From: G963677325 sp963677325
Lineage (GTDB): Bacteria; Bacteroidota; Bacteroidia; Bacteroidales; Prolixibacteraceae
Length of the DNA stretch: 64,000 nt
Assembly (NCBI GenBank): GCA_963677325.2
Contig: CAXXGM010000013.1
Coordinates: 124,001 to 188,000, forward strand
Direction: 5' to 3'
Shown here: piece after piece, positions 51,731 through 60,338 of the stretch
How positions within the stretch are numbered: position 1 is the first letter of the stretch
How the letters are laid out: every line of letters starts with the position of its first letter
Made by a program: the position numbers and the translations under genes
The notes under the pieces: model-generated
Database searches by the model: none
Told to the model about the DNA's origin: nothing
The model's input: the letters and a program-made list of their open reading frames with translations, nothing else

Positions 51731-52831
51731 CTAATGCTTATGCACTTTATCTGCGTTTATCTGCCTCCTGACAACAATATTGCTCAATGTGTCAAATGCT
51801 TTCTGAATTTCAGGATCTTTACTTTTGGCCATTTGCATCCATGCACCACCACCTTCGTAATAGGCCACCGGGGATAATTTCCAGACATTGTTTTCATCAA
51901 ACACGTTGATGTAATCGTAATACTTTGTCATGAATTCAGGTTTAAAAACACGTTCGTCAAACTCCATTTCGAGTCCCATATTGTGCTCTTTGGCAAAAGT
52001 ACAGGCATCAGTCAAACGCTGTTTTGGGATATTTGTTGAAAAGAAATAATTAGGTTGTTGCCAGGCCAAATCGAATCCAAGTTTTTCCCAATCGCCTTTT
52101 CCTTTTGCATCCCAGTATGGAATCCAAACAAATTTCAGATTCTTCGCTTCAAGGTATTTTTTTACAGATGGGAGCGCCTTCTCTGATTGAGCAGCATCCT
52201 CATGTACCCAATAAAAACCATTCAACTGAAGGTGTTTGTAATTCTTTTTATTCCATTTCTTTAATGCCTCATCGATAAACCATTGGGCGGCCGCTGCCTG
52301 ATCATCGGGATTGTTGAAATCGAGTTTCTTCCCGTTTAATTCACCCCAATCCTTAAATCCGTTAACAGGACAAGGAATACTAAAAACTACCTGACGCTTG
52401 CGAACCGGGATTTTCCCTTTGCGGGAAAGACTGTCAAGAACGATCTCAAGGGCATCCGGGCCTTTTTTTTCACCAAAGTAGCGGGTGAGCAATCCTTTCC
52501 ACTGTTCTTTTCCTGCTGTCCTGAAACTGAACCCCGGATCATAATTGTATTTCTGAATATTATCGAATATTTCCAAAAAAAGGAAACCATCAAAAAGCCA
52601 TTCTGTCTTACCTGAATTTTCGCGGAAAATATAGGGCCTTAATTGGTTGGTATTCCATTGGGGACGCTGCATTCCACCATGATATATCAGTACCATGTCC
52701 GAAATAGATGGAACAGCACCTTCCCTGTCTGTCGGATTATTGAGAGCAAAAGTTTCACATGACAAACAAGAGATCAATAATATTGCCGACAAAAAGATTG
52801 ATTTACACCTGTTTTGTTGCCTTACTATCAT
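51731..52831 (-). CDS. DUF4855 lipoprotein-like exported protein
   Basis: 366 residues. The N-terminus is a signal with a possible lipobox (ILLISCLSC). The DUF4855 pattern follows: DMVLIYHGGMQRPQWNTNQLRPYIF, WLFDGFLFLEIFD, then LTRYFGEKKGPDALE, QVVFSIPCPV, LNGFYWVHEDA and WIPYWDAKG. DUF4855 proteins sit in polysaccharide loci and look like glycosidase-type barrels, but the activity is unknown. It is 11 bp from the GH16 gene (its start side follows the GH16 stop), so the two form one unit. Confidence 0.85.
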   Translation of the reverse strand: MIVRQQNRCKSIFLSAILLISCLSCETFALNNPTDREGAVPSISDMVLIYHGGMQRPQWNTNQLRPYIFRENSGKTEWLFDGFLFLEIFDNIQKYNYDPGFSFRTAGKEQWKGLLTRYFGEKKGPDALEIVLDSLSRKGKIPVRKRQVVFSIPCPVNGFKDWGELNGKKLDFNNPDDQAAAAQWFIDEALKKWNKKNYKHLQLNGFYWVHEDAAQSEKALPSVKKYLEAKNLKFVWIPYWDAKGKGDWEKLGFDLAWQQPNYFFSTNIPKQRLTDACTFAKEHNMGLEMEFDERVFKPEFMTKYYDYINVFDENNVWKLSPVAYYEGGGAWMQMAKSKDPEIQKAFDTLSNIVVRRQINADKVHKH

Positions 52832-52842
52832 TATGATTGCAT

Positions 52843-53619
52843 TTATTTTTTGTAAACTTTTACATAATCAATGGTGAAAACATCCGGGAATATGGTTTTA
52901 GCCAGACTTTCTCGTTTCTCAGGAAGTTCCATGCTCAGGATCATGTATTCTTCAATATTCGAAATCCCCACTGTTTGCTCGTGAAATTTGAGACCATCGA
53001 TAAAAAAAGAATATTTTTCAGGAGTCCATTCGAACCCATAAGTATGAAACCCCTTGCTCAACCCTTTGAGATAACTTTTCATCGGCCCGATTGAGTGCAT
53101 ATTCGGTCCATAGGCCCAATGCAGGGCATGTGTTATGGTGTCGGCTCCGATTTCTTTAAAATATTCGAAGATATCTATTTCGGCCCCGTATAACGAAGGG
53201 TTTTCACCGTTGGAAATCTCAGGTGACTGAATCCAAAAGGCAGCCCAAACACCGATTGATTCCTGAAGCTTAGCCCTGCATTCGAAATATCCGTATTTGG
53301 TTGAAAAATGATTTGCCGTTCCTACGGCACTGCCCAAAATGCTGTCCCCTTTTTGTAAAGCATAAAGTTTCAGATAACCATTTTCAACTTTTACCGCTTC
53401 CGGAGAATTATAGCCAATCCGTCGGGGTCCAGTACCCCGAACATTCCATTTGGTCGTGTCGAGTTGATTGCCATTAAACTGATCTTCCCAAATCAACTTA
53501 TACCCCATCGATTCAGGGGTTATCTTCTTTTGGGCCAAGGCATTGTTTGATATTTTTTTCTGAGCAATCCCGGTTACTGCCCAGAATAACACAATCAGGA
53601 TGATCAATAACTGTTTCAT
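52843..53619 (-). CDS. GH16 family glycoside hydrolase
   Basis: 258 residues, secreted (MKQLLIILIVLFWAVTGIAQ). The catalytic motif ExDxxE is seen as AEIDIFEYF (nucleophile E147, D149, acid/base E152). Other core words are IWEDQFNGNQLDTTKWNV, HFSTKYGYFECRAKLQ, GVWAAFWIQSPE, HTYGFEWTPEKYSFFIDG and the C-terminal VFTIDYVKVYKK. GH16 enzymes cut beta-1,3/1,4-glucans, agars, carrageenans or similar galactans; the exact polymer is not clear. It begins a GH16-DUF4855 unit. No T9SS sorting domain or carbohydrate-binding module is present. Confidence 0.92.
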   Translation of the reverse strand: MKQLLIILIVLFWAVTGIAQKKISNNALAQKKITPESMGYKLIWEDQFNGNQLDTTKWNVRGTGPRRIGYNSPEAVKVENGYLKLYALQKGDSILGSAVGTANHFSTKYGYFECRAKLQESIGVWAAFWIQSPEISNGENPSLYGAEIDIFEYFKEIGADTITHALHWAYGPNMHSIGPMKSYLKGLSKGFHTYGFEWTPEKYSFFIDGLKFHEQTVGISNIEEYMILSMELPEKRESLAKTIFPDVFTIDYVKVYKK

Positions 53620-53689
53620 GAAATAGCTGAAGTAATTTTTTGAATCAAATACCTGTCACACAATCTATATCAGAAAGGCCATCAATTAC

Positions 53690-54544
53690 TCAAAGAATAT
53701 CATCACACGTTTGATTAAAGTATTTGATGCATTCCCTGATATCGGGAACTGAATTATTCCAGTTGTATTCGTATTCTATGCAAAAGACGCCTTTGAAGTT
53801 TTGTCTTTTCAGTTCCTGAAGCATACCTTTCACATCAAGGATTCCTGTTCCCCAGATGACATCGTGTTGCCATGCAACTCCTTCCTCCTTGGGTGCAATA
53901 TCCTTAAAATGCAAAGAGATGATTCGTCCTTCCAATTTTTTAAGACAATCGATCTGATCTAATCCTTCTCTTCTCCAATGTCCAACATCTGCCGAAGACC
54001 CAATCATTTTACTCCGGTTACTGATCTCTTTCAATAGAAATTGAGGATTCCAATAAGTAGAAGGTTGAGGATGGTTGTGAACAGATATTTTGATTCCGTA
54101 TTTATTAACCAGCTTTTCAACTAAATTCCAGTCAGCTATTGCCGGTTCACATGAAATATATTCCATTCCCATGTCCTTGGCGAACTTAAACAACGGCTCC
54201 CACTCGCCGGAACTTTCGGTGACAACCACACCGGTGGATACAATTTTGATCCCTTTTGAGGCTGCCAGTTCTTTCAATTCTTTGCGGGTTTTTGCATCGA
54301 GCTGCGGCCCGAAAACCTGATCTCCCCATTTCCCTCCAAGCTTATGTCCGGGGAAAACCTCAATATTTTTTAAACCCAGTTCCTGGGTTTTATCCAATGC
54401 TTCAGTCAGGGTAAACTTGTGAAATGTATAGGACTGCATGCCTAAACGCCAACCTTGTTTTTCGGCCTTAGTCTGTGCTTCTGCAGACAATGCAAAGATG
54501 CAGAAAACAATAATTAACAAAATGCCGGTTCTATTTTTAATCAT
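53690..54544 (-). CDS. Exported xylose-isomerase-like TIM-barrel protein
   Basis: 284 residues with a signal peptide (RTGILLIIVFCIFALSAEAQ). The AP-endonuclease-2/xylose-isomerase-like barrel has GWRLGMQSYTFHKFTLTEALDKTQELGLKNIEVFPGHKLG, YISCEPAIADWNLVEKLVNKYGIKISVHNHPQ, SADVGHWRREGLDQIDCLKKL, IISLHFKDIAP and GVFCIEYEYNW. Several His/Glu/Asp residues for metal binding are kept. Proteins of this kind often pair with Gfo/Idh/MocA oxidoreductases in sugar oxidation or epimerisation. Here the next upstream gene (54605-56122) is one, 60 bp away. Confidence 0.88.
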   Translation of the reverse strand: MIKNRTGILLIIVFCIFALSAEAQTKAEKQGWRLGMQSYTFHKFTLTEALDKTQELGLKNIEVFPGHKLGGKWGDQVFGPQLDAKTRKELKELAASKGIKIVSTGVVVTESSGEWEPLFKFAKDMGMEYISCEPAIADWNLVEKLVNKYGIKISVHNHPQPSTYWNPQFLLKEISNRSKMIGSSADVGHWRREGLDQIDCLKKLEGRIISLHFKDIAPKEEGVAWQHDVIWGTGILDVKGMLQELKRQNFKGVFCIEYEYNWNNSVPDIRECIKYFNQTCDDIL

Positions 54545-54604
54545 ATCATATTGTTTTAAGAAGAAGCTTCCGTCCTTCCTGGAAAGAAGCTTCTTCAGTG
54601 TAAT

Positions 54605-56122
54605 TTATAAAGGCATATCGGGTAATGTGAACCCATTTTGATAGGTGTGTTTAATCCACTCATTGACAGTGTCGAGAGCATTGAACTCTGCAAAGCGTCT
54701 GTCAAAGTGCGGGTCTCCGTCAACTACGGCGTATTCATCCACCGTAACGATTTTAATCTTGTCGGTAGGTGAAATATTGGTAAAGCGCATATTTTCACCG
54801 TCCCATTTCAATTCACGGTGTAATCCCTGTAATCCGGCTAACCGGGTAGCAAGTACACCCATAACAACCATTTCATTAAACGGGCCCGAAAAGCTAAAAT
54901 TTGAAGATGCCTCAAGCCGGTTCTCCGGCGATTCTTTACAGGCTCTGATCCAATCCTGTTCATGGGCATTTGTTTGCCAGATGTTACCGTTGCCACCTTT
55001 TATGCGCGGAATTGAAGGAGCTGGTTGTTTGAAGTGATTCATGGCTGATTTCGGCAGCAGCGTGGGGGCACTGCCATAGCAACCGGTCATGATCTTACCT
55101 TTGCTGCCAATAAACAGGAGCCCGCCATTCTCATCGCCCAACATTTCCCCATCTTTGAGTTCTGAAGGCCTTTCAGGCACAAGCCCGCCGTCGTACCAAA
55201 AAACTTTTACTTCAGGCATTTTCACTTTGCCCTTAGGCTTTCGTTCCGGGAAAGTATATTTAACAACCTGTGCGGTTGGCGGTGAGTAAAGGTTGCTCAG
55301 GCTGGAACTTCCAATAACACTCGAAGGGTATCTCAGATCCAATGCCCAGTACAAGGGATCCATAATATGACAAGCCATATCACCCAAGGCCCCGGTTCCG
55401 AAATCCCAGAATCCCCGCCAATTCCAGGGAGTATAGGCTTCATTATACGGCCTGTTTTTAGCCGGTCCTATCCACAAGTTCCAGTCCAGTGTGGGGGGAC
55501 AAGGAGGTGTCCCTTTGGGTTCGGATAATCCTTGAGGCCAAATGGGGCGGTCGGTCCAGCAATGGACTTCTGTCACTTCACCGATAATCCCCGACTGTAT
55601 CCATTCAGCAATTTGCCGGCACCAGTCAAAGGAGTTGCCCTGATTTCCCATTTGAGTCGCAACTTTGTATTTTTTAGCAAGTTTTGTCAACAACCGGGAT
55701 TCATAAACCGAGTGGGTAAGAGGTTTCTGGGTGTAGCAATGTTTGCCTAAAGTGATGGCATGCGCTGTTACACCTGCATGTGAATGATCGGGAGTTGCAA
55801 CCATTATGGCATCGATAGACTTACCGAATTCATCAAACATGACCCGCCAGTCTTTGAATCGCTTCGCAGCCGGATAATCTTTGAATGTTTTATCAGCATA
55901 GTGCCAGTCAACATCACAAAGGGCAACAATGTTTTCGGTCTTCATGTTTGAAAGGTTACGCCTTCCAACACCTCCGATGCCTATTCCGGCTATATTCAAT
56001 TTGTCAGTAGGTGATGTATGGCCAAAAGCTTTTCCCATCACCGATCCCGGTACAATAGTAATACCGGTTGCCGCCGCGGCTGTTGCTCCGATAAAGCCTC
56101 TTCTTGAAATCACTTTATTCAT
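54605..56122 (-). CDS. Tat-exported Gfo/Idh/MocA-family oxidoreductase
   Basis: 505 residues. The Tat signal is VISRRGFIGATAAAATGITI. Rossmann NAD(P) motif KLNIAGIGIGGVGRRNLSN, then ENIVALCDVDWHYA, MVATPDHSHAGVTAHAI, HCYTQKPLTHSVYES with the family Lys-Pro, and NQGNSFDWCRQIAEWIQSG, WTDRPIWPQGL, FWDFGTGALGDMACHIMD. The large insertions fit the periplasmic oxidoreductases common in Bacteroidota and Planctomycetes. Substrate unknown, likely a sugar acid or amino sugar. It is the first gene of a unit with the TIM-barrel protein. The IS110 copy 2 begins 216 bp upstream, next to an AT-rich motif. Confidence 0.92.
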   Translation of the reverse strand: MNKVISRRGFIGATAAAATGITIVPGSVMGKAFGHTSPTDKLNIAGIGIGGVGRRNLSNMKTENIVALCDVDWHYADKTFKDYPAAKRFKDWRVMFDEFGKSIDAIMVATPDHSHAGVTAHAITLGKHCYTQKPLTHSVYESRLLTKLAKKYKVATQMGNQGNSFDWCRQIAEWIQSGIIGEVTEVHCWTDRPIWPQGLSEPKGTPPCPPTLDWNLWIGPAKNRPYNEAYTPWNWRGFWDFGTGALGDMACHIMDPLYWALDLRYPSSVIGSSSLSNLYSPPTAQVVKYTFPERKPKGKVKMPEVKVFWYDGGLVPERPSELKDGEMLGDENGGLLFIGSKGKIMTGCYGSAPTLLPKSAMNHFKQPAPSIPRIKGGNGNIWQTNAHEQDWIRACKESPENRLEASSNFSFSGPFNEMVVMGVLATRLAGLQGLHRELKWDGENMRFTNISPTDKIKIVTVDEYAVVDGDPHFDRRFAEFNALDTVNEWIKHTYQNGFTLPDMPL

Positions 56123-56301
56123 AATAATATGGATTGATATGTATGGTTAATTATTATCTGAGGTTATAACACCCTGATCCGCCAGGATGTAATCTACATT
56201 AAGGGAATCGTCTTCCATCAAAAATGAGAAGAAAATTCAGTTAATTAAAATTCACTTAACAATAGCGCTACTAAATTAATATTTTTTTAATAACTCAAAT
56301 T

Positions 56302-56326
56302 ATTTATTAAATTTTTTAATAAAATT
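56302..56326. promoter_or_regulatory. AT-rich palindrome, possible operator
   Basis: TTATTAAATTTTTTAATAA is a near-perfect inverted repeat in the otherwise gene-free 56123-56337. The words ATTTATTAAATT and TAATAAAATT also occur at 50117-50145 before the epimerase unit. ROK/NagC-type repressors bind similar AT-rich palindromes. Confidence 0.35.
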
Positions 56327-56433
56327 CAAACAAATTTAGTCCCTATGTTTGTAATTGATCTTTGGCGAGAGTAGCATAAGCCAGAAGAGTATTATTTTTG
56401 ATTTTCGGATTAAACAATAAAACTCAATGACTT

Positions 56434-57513
56434 ATGCAAACACAAAGAACGGAATTAAATTTCGAAGGTCAAAGCTTATTTGTAGGTATTGATGTTCATT
56501 TGAAAAGCTGGACAGTATCAATTTTAACTGAAAAACTGTTACATAAGACATTTACACAACCTGCGAGTGCAGAAGTGTTGTCGAACTATTTGAATTGTAA
56601 TTTTCCTGGCGGCGATTACCATTCAGTTTATGAAGCGGGTTTCAGTGGTTTTTGGACTCACTACAAACTGAAGGCAATGGGAATAAATAATATCGTTATC
56701 AATCCGGCAGATGTTCCCACGACACAAAAGGAACATTTGCAAAAGGATGACCCGACAGACAGCCGGAAACTTGCCCGGTCATTACGCGCTGGGGATTTAA
56801 AGGCCATTTATGTCCCCGATTCGTCAACATTGGAAGACCGGTCTTTGATACGGCTGCGGGCAACTTTGGTAAAAGATATGGTTCGGTTCAAACAGCGGAT
56901 AAAATCGTTTTTGCACTTTTATGGGATATCTATTCCTGCTGAATTTGAGAAATCGGGAACCCACTGGTCCAGACGATTTATGAAATGGCTCAATCAGGTT
57001 TCTCTTCAGCACGAATCCGGAACTCAAACGTTGAAAATATTGGTACAAGAAGCCGACGGGCAAAGGAAACTTCTGCTGGAAGTTTTACGAAAAATCAGGG
57101 CTTTGTCCCGTAGCGAAAAATATGCAACCAGAATGGAATTATTGCGGAGCATCCCTGGTGTTGGTTTTGTTACGGCCATCACTTTTTTGACCGAAATAGA
57201 AAATATAGAACGATTTGAAAACGCAGATCATTTTGCCGGGTTTGTAGGCTTGATCCCCAACAGGCATTCTAGCGGGAACAAGGAAAATAACGGGGATATG
57301 ACCTTTCGAGGACAGACAGCCTTGCGCAAATCGTTAATCGAGAGTTCCTGGTTTGCAGCCCGGCTTGATCCAGCCCTGGCTATGAGCTTTAATGTCTATG
57401 TCAGGCGGATGGAACCAAACAAGGCAATCATCCGAATTGCACGAAAAGTATTGAACCGAATGTATTACGTACTTAAAAACAAAAAAGAATATGTATCAGG
57501 AGTTGTTAAATGA
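56434..57513 (+). CDS. IS110-family transposase, copy 2
   Basis: 359 residues, identical to the copy at 37302-38381: DEDD domain with GIDVHLKSWTVSIL, C-terminal domain with SIPGVGFVTAITFLTEI and GFVGLIPNRHSSG. An intact gene in both copies with no amino-acid change points to recent spread within this genome. Confidence 0.95.
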   Translation: MQTQRTELNFEGQSLFVGIDVHLKSWTVSILTEKLLHKTFTQPASAEVLSNYLNCNFPGGDYHSVYEAGFSGFWTHYKLKAMGINNIVINPADVPTTQKEHLQKDDPTDSRKLARSLRAGDLKAIYVPDSSTLEDRSLIRLRATLVKDMVRFKQRIKSFLHFYGISIPAEFEKSGTHWSRRFMKWLNQVSLQHESGTQTLKILVQEADGQRKLLLEVLRKIRALSRSEKYATRMELLRSIPGVGFVTAITFLTEIENIERFENADHFAGFVGLIPNRHSSGNKENNGDMTFRGQTALRKSLIESSWFAARLDPALAMSFNVYVRRMEPNKAIIRIARKVLNRMYYVLKNKKEYVSGVVK

Positions 57514-57925
57514 ATCCTTAAAAACAATCAATATATCAAGGTGACCGCTGACAGTTTCTTGCAGCCAGTCTGCTTATTTAGAATGCGGCACTTTACTTAT
57601 AAAAACTGAAACAGGGAAATGTGGCATTTTGTCCACTTATAGAAGATTGTTTTTATAGGACTTTTATCGGCATTGGCTAAGAGTAGAACATTGGGTTTTC
57701 CTTAGCCATATTTGGATTCCTGTATAAGTAAAAGGAAGGCCCGAAAACCTCCCCTTATACAGTGTATCCGTAAAGAGTATTGCTGACAGGTTGCTCCCCA
57801 GTAGAGCCTGCGTCCTCTTCCTCTTTACTAATTGCAAAGTTAATGTTCTGTAAACGAAATATTTGAAAAATAAACAAAATAAAATAGCCAAAAAATAATG
57901 CTCTCAGAATTTGGATTACAACATA
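57514..57925 (+). ncRNA. Candidate IS110 bridge-RNA region, copy 2
   Basis: Same hairpins as copy 1: GGCTAAG/CTTAGCC (57675-57707) and CTGTATAAG/CTTATACAG (57720-57762). The long noncoding stretch kept without change beside the transposase suggests function. The promoter and RNA ends are not defined. Confidence 0.35.
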
Positions 57926-58182
57926 GAAGAAACTGTTTAAATTTCTTTTTAACAAAGCGGAACCCCACTTCGGGGTTCTGTATTGTATGTATTTCAGTGC
58001 CTCCGGTTACACCGGAGGTTATTCATATTCAAGTCCTTCGGACTTAAATATGCTTTATACCCTGAAAGGGTTTAATATGAATAACCGTGGGGGCAACCCA
58101 CGGAAAATGTGACATATAAGACCTCAACCCCGAAGGGGCTGAACTACTTAAAATCAAAAAAGAACTAAATGTAAACAGTCTC
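57926..58182. repeat. Hairpin array with terminal inverted repeats, copy 2
   Basis: Same series of hairpins as 36632-36889. It differs by, for example, one base in the CCGTGGG hairpin loop (GTTGCC for GTTACC) and a few near the GAGACTGTTTA end. The remaining gap 58183-58339 holds no gene. Confidence 0.75.
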
Positions 58183-58339
58183 TTAAATTCTTTGTATAAA
58201 TAAATTATTCCAAGTGAAATTCAGCAACAACACACCACCGAATGATAAAATTCATTCATGATCAGTGGATAATCCGAAGAAATTTAATAAAAAAAATGGA
58301 AAAACTAACTAACCTTGATGGAATTTAAGGAGAAACAAT

Positions 58340-59563
58340 TTATGCGCTGTAGAAAAGTTTATCCCGAAGGATATAGCAGGCGCCAATTACACCGGCTTTT
58401 GAGCCAAGAGCAGACATCTTCAACTCCATATCCTGGCTGACAAGGCTTAACGAATACTTCTGAATGCTGGTCCGGATAGGCAAACGCAAATACAATCCGG
58501 TCTCGGCAAGGGTTCCTCCGAGAATCACAAGCTGGGGATTGAAAATATTAATGAGCATCGAGATATACCGTCCCATGTTGTTTCCAATCTCCTCTAAAAT
58601 TTCGATGGCGAGGGTATCCTCATTTTCGATGATGGCCGTAAGAATATCATTGATAGAAATATCATCAACTGCTTTTTTCCCTGAAAGAATGGATATAGAA
58701 CCATTTTCGAGGGACTTCTTAAATTTTCTTAGTAACGCTACGCCTGAAATCTCAGTTTCAAGACATCCCTTTTTGCCACAGTGGCAAATTATTTCATTAT
58801 CAAAGACCGGGCTGTGACCAAACTCTCCCGAAAAACCTGATTTCCCGTAATACAACTTCTCGTCACAGATAATGCCAATCCCGACTCCCCAGCTGATGTT
58901 AACGAAAATTACATCTTTCTCATTCTCAACCACTCCGCAGTTGTATTCCCCGTAAGCCATCGCCCGTGTATCATTTTCCAGGAATGTCTTAATGTGTATG
59001 GAAGATTCAATGATTTCACTCAACGGTCTTTCTTCAAACAGAAAGTAACTATAACTGAATCCTTTGCGTGAATTAATGCGACCGCTGAGATTGATGCAGG
59101 CCCCGATTATTTTATTCCGTGAAACCTCCGAATTGTCTACAAAATCATTGATGATTGAACACAGTAAGTTGAGCGACTCCCGGTTATTTTCAAGGGCATA
59201 GGAGATGTTTTCAGTAAACTTTACAAATTTGTTATTGAAGTCCTGAATTCCAATGCTGATGGAATTTCTTCCCACCTCAACTCCCAGGTAATAACAAGCT
59301 TTAGGGTTAATTCCGTACAACGATGGACGCCGGCCACCCGCTGTACCAACCTTGCCTTTTTCAAATACGAATCCCTCCTCAATCAGTTCTGAGATGATTT
59401 TAGTGACGGTCGGAATACTAAAGTCGTTCTCATTGCATAATTCAGCTATGGTGGCCTCGCCTTTTAAAGCCAGGTGCTTCAGGATACTCTTTTTAAGTTT
59501 AATTAATTTAAGAGCAGAAAGCGAATTATCTTCAGGATAATCAAGCAGAATTGAAAGGTTCAT
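58340..59563 (-). CDS. ROK-family transcriptional regulator (NagC/XylR-like)
   Basis: 407 residues. An N-terminal winged helix (LKHLALKGEATIAELCNENDFSIPTVTKIISELIEEGFV) is followed by the ROK sugar-kinase-like domain: YYLGVEVGRNSISIGIQD, VIFVNISWGVGIGIICDEKLYYG, GFSGEFGHSPVFD, and the zinc site CHCGKKGCLETEISG. ROK repressors leave DNA when their sugar or amino-sugar ligand binds. It probably controls the carbohydrate genes at 46-56 kb or others nearby, but IS110 copy 2 now lies between them. A -7 box TATATTTG is at 59634-59641. Confidence 0.92.
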   Translation of the reverse strand: MNLSILLDYPEDNSLSALKLIKLKKSILKHLALKGEATIAELCNENDFSIPTVTKIISELIEEGFVFEKGKVGTAGGRRPSLYGINPKACYYLGVEVGRNSISIGIQDFNNKFVKFTENISYALENNRESLNLLCSIINDFVDNSEVSRNKIIGACINLSGRINSRKGFSYSYFLFEERPLSEIIESSIHIKTFLENDTRAMAYGEYNCGVVENEKDVIFVNISWGVGIGIICDEKLYYGKSGFSGEFGHSPVFDNEIICHCGKKGCLETEISGVALLRKFKKSLENGSISILSGKKAVDDISINDILTAIIENEDTLAIEILEEIGNNMGRYISMLINIFNPQLVILGGTLAETGLYLRLPIRTSIQKYSLSLVSQDMELKMSALGSKAGVIGACYILRDKLFYSA

Positions 59564-59633
59564 ATTGTTTCTAAAATTATTTAAGAAATCTACTCATTTA
59601 TAAAAAACAATAAACATTCGAAATTCTTAAATG

Positions 59634-59641
59634 CAAATATA
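59634..59641 (-). promoter_or_regulatory. Probable promoter -7 box of the ROK gene
   Basis: TATATTTG on the minus strand. A TTTG lies 23 bp upstream (59665-59668), slightly further than usual. Confidence 0.4.
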
Positions 59642-60199
59642 TTTATTTTGATCAGAAATTACCTCAAAGATCATTAAAATGTAAGAACGGATGCTCCAAT
59701 CCTTTTGAGAACACAAAGAACTTTCTTTCAGCAAAAAAGCTAAAAGACTCAACATACCAGCCCTACCAGGCCAAACTCAAATTTCTTTTCTGCTTACACC
59801 ATAGAGAATTGCTGGAAAATGACAGAAAGTGATTCCGCTGAAAAATGGACTGTATCCGGATTTACCTTGTTTAAGTTCGATCCAAAAAATAGTCCATTTT
59901 CTTCATTATAGCTCCAAACACCAAAAATTAGCTTACATACGCCAAAATGTTTAAGAGGAAAAATATTAGAATGCGATCTGAATGTGAATTTGGAAAAGCA
60001 GATTCTGATTGGCAAAATTTAAAAACAGGGAAAGTAGGAAGGTAGGAAAGTAGGGAAATAATATGTTTAATTAAGACCTTAAGTATAATAGAAAACGCGA
60101 AATGTTGTACTTTTTATAAAATAATTTGTGTTGTTCAGGGATCATTTTCTGTCGTTAAAGCACAAGAAAATAAAAAATAACAACTTGTAAATCAAGCAT

Positions 60200-60292
60200 T
60201 TAATCTTTATAGGTCTTGACAACCTGACGTTTGGGTGGCATTCTTTCAGGATGATCGTTATAATTGTGAATACGGCCTTTCATTATTTTCAT
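60200..60292 (-). CDS. Possible 30-residue small protein
   Basis: A short open frame reads MKIMKGRIHNYNDHPERMPP and ends KRQVVKTYKD. It is basic and hydrophilic, with no signal or helix. It lies in the 775-bp gap between the ROK gene and the permease, diverging from the latter. It is not recognised. The remaining gap 59642-60199 holds no convincing gene. Confidence 0.3.
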   Translation of the reverse strand: MKIMKGRIHNYNDHPERMPPKRQVVKTYKD

Positions 60293-60338
60293 AACTTATT
60301 CTTTAATTTAGGAGCATTATTTTTCTCAAACCCTATCT

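Larger units (their letters stand above)
56338..58182 (+). mobile_element. IS110-family element plus hairpin array, copy 2
   Basis: 1845-bp inverted copy of 36632-38477. The coding part and the first ~400 bp of the 3' noncoding part look identical to copy 1, while the outer end of the hairpin array shows several changes. It lies between the oxidoreductase promoter region and the ROK gene. Confidence 0.85.
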
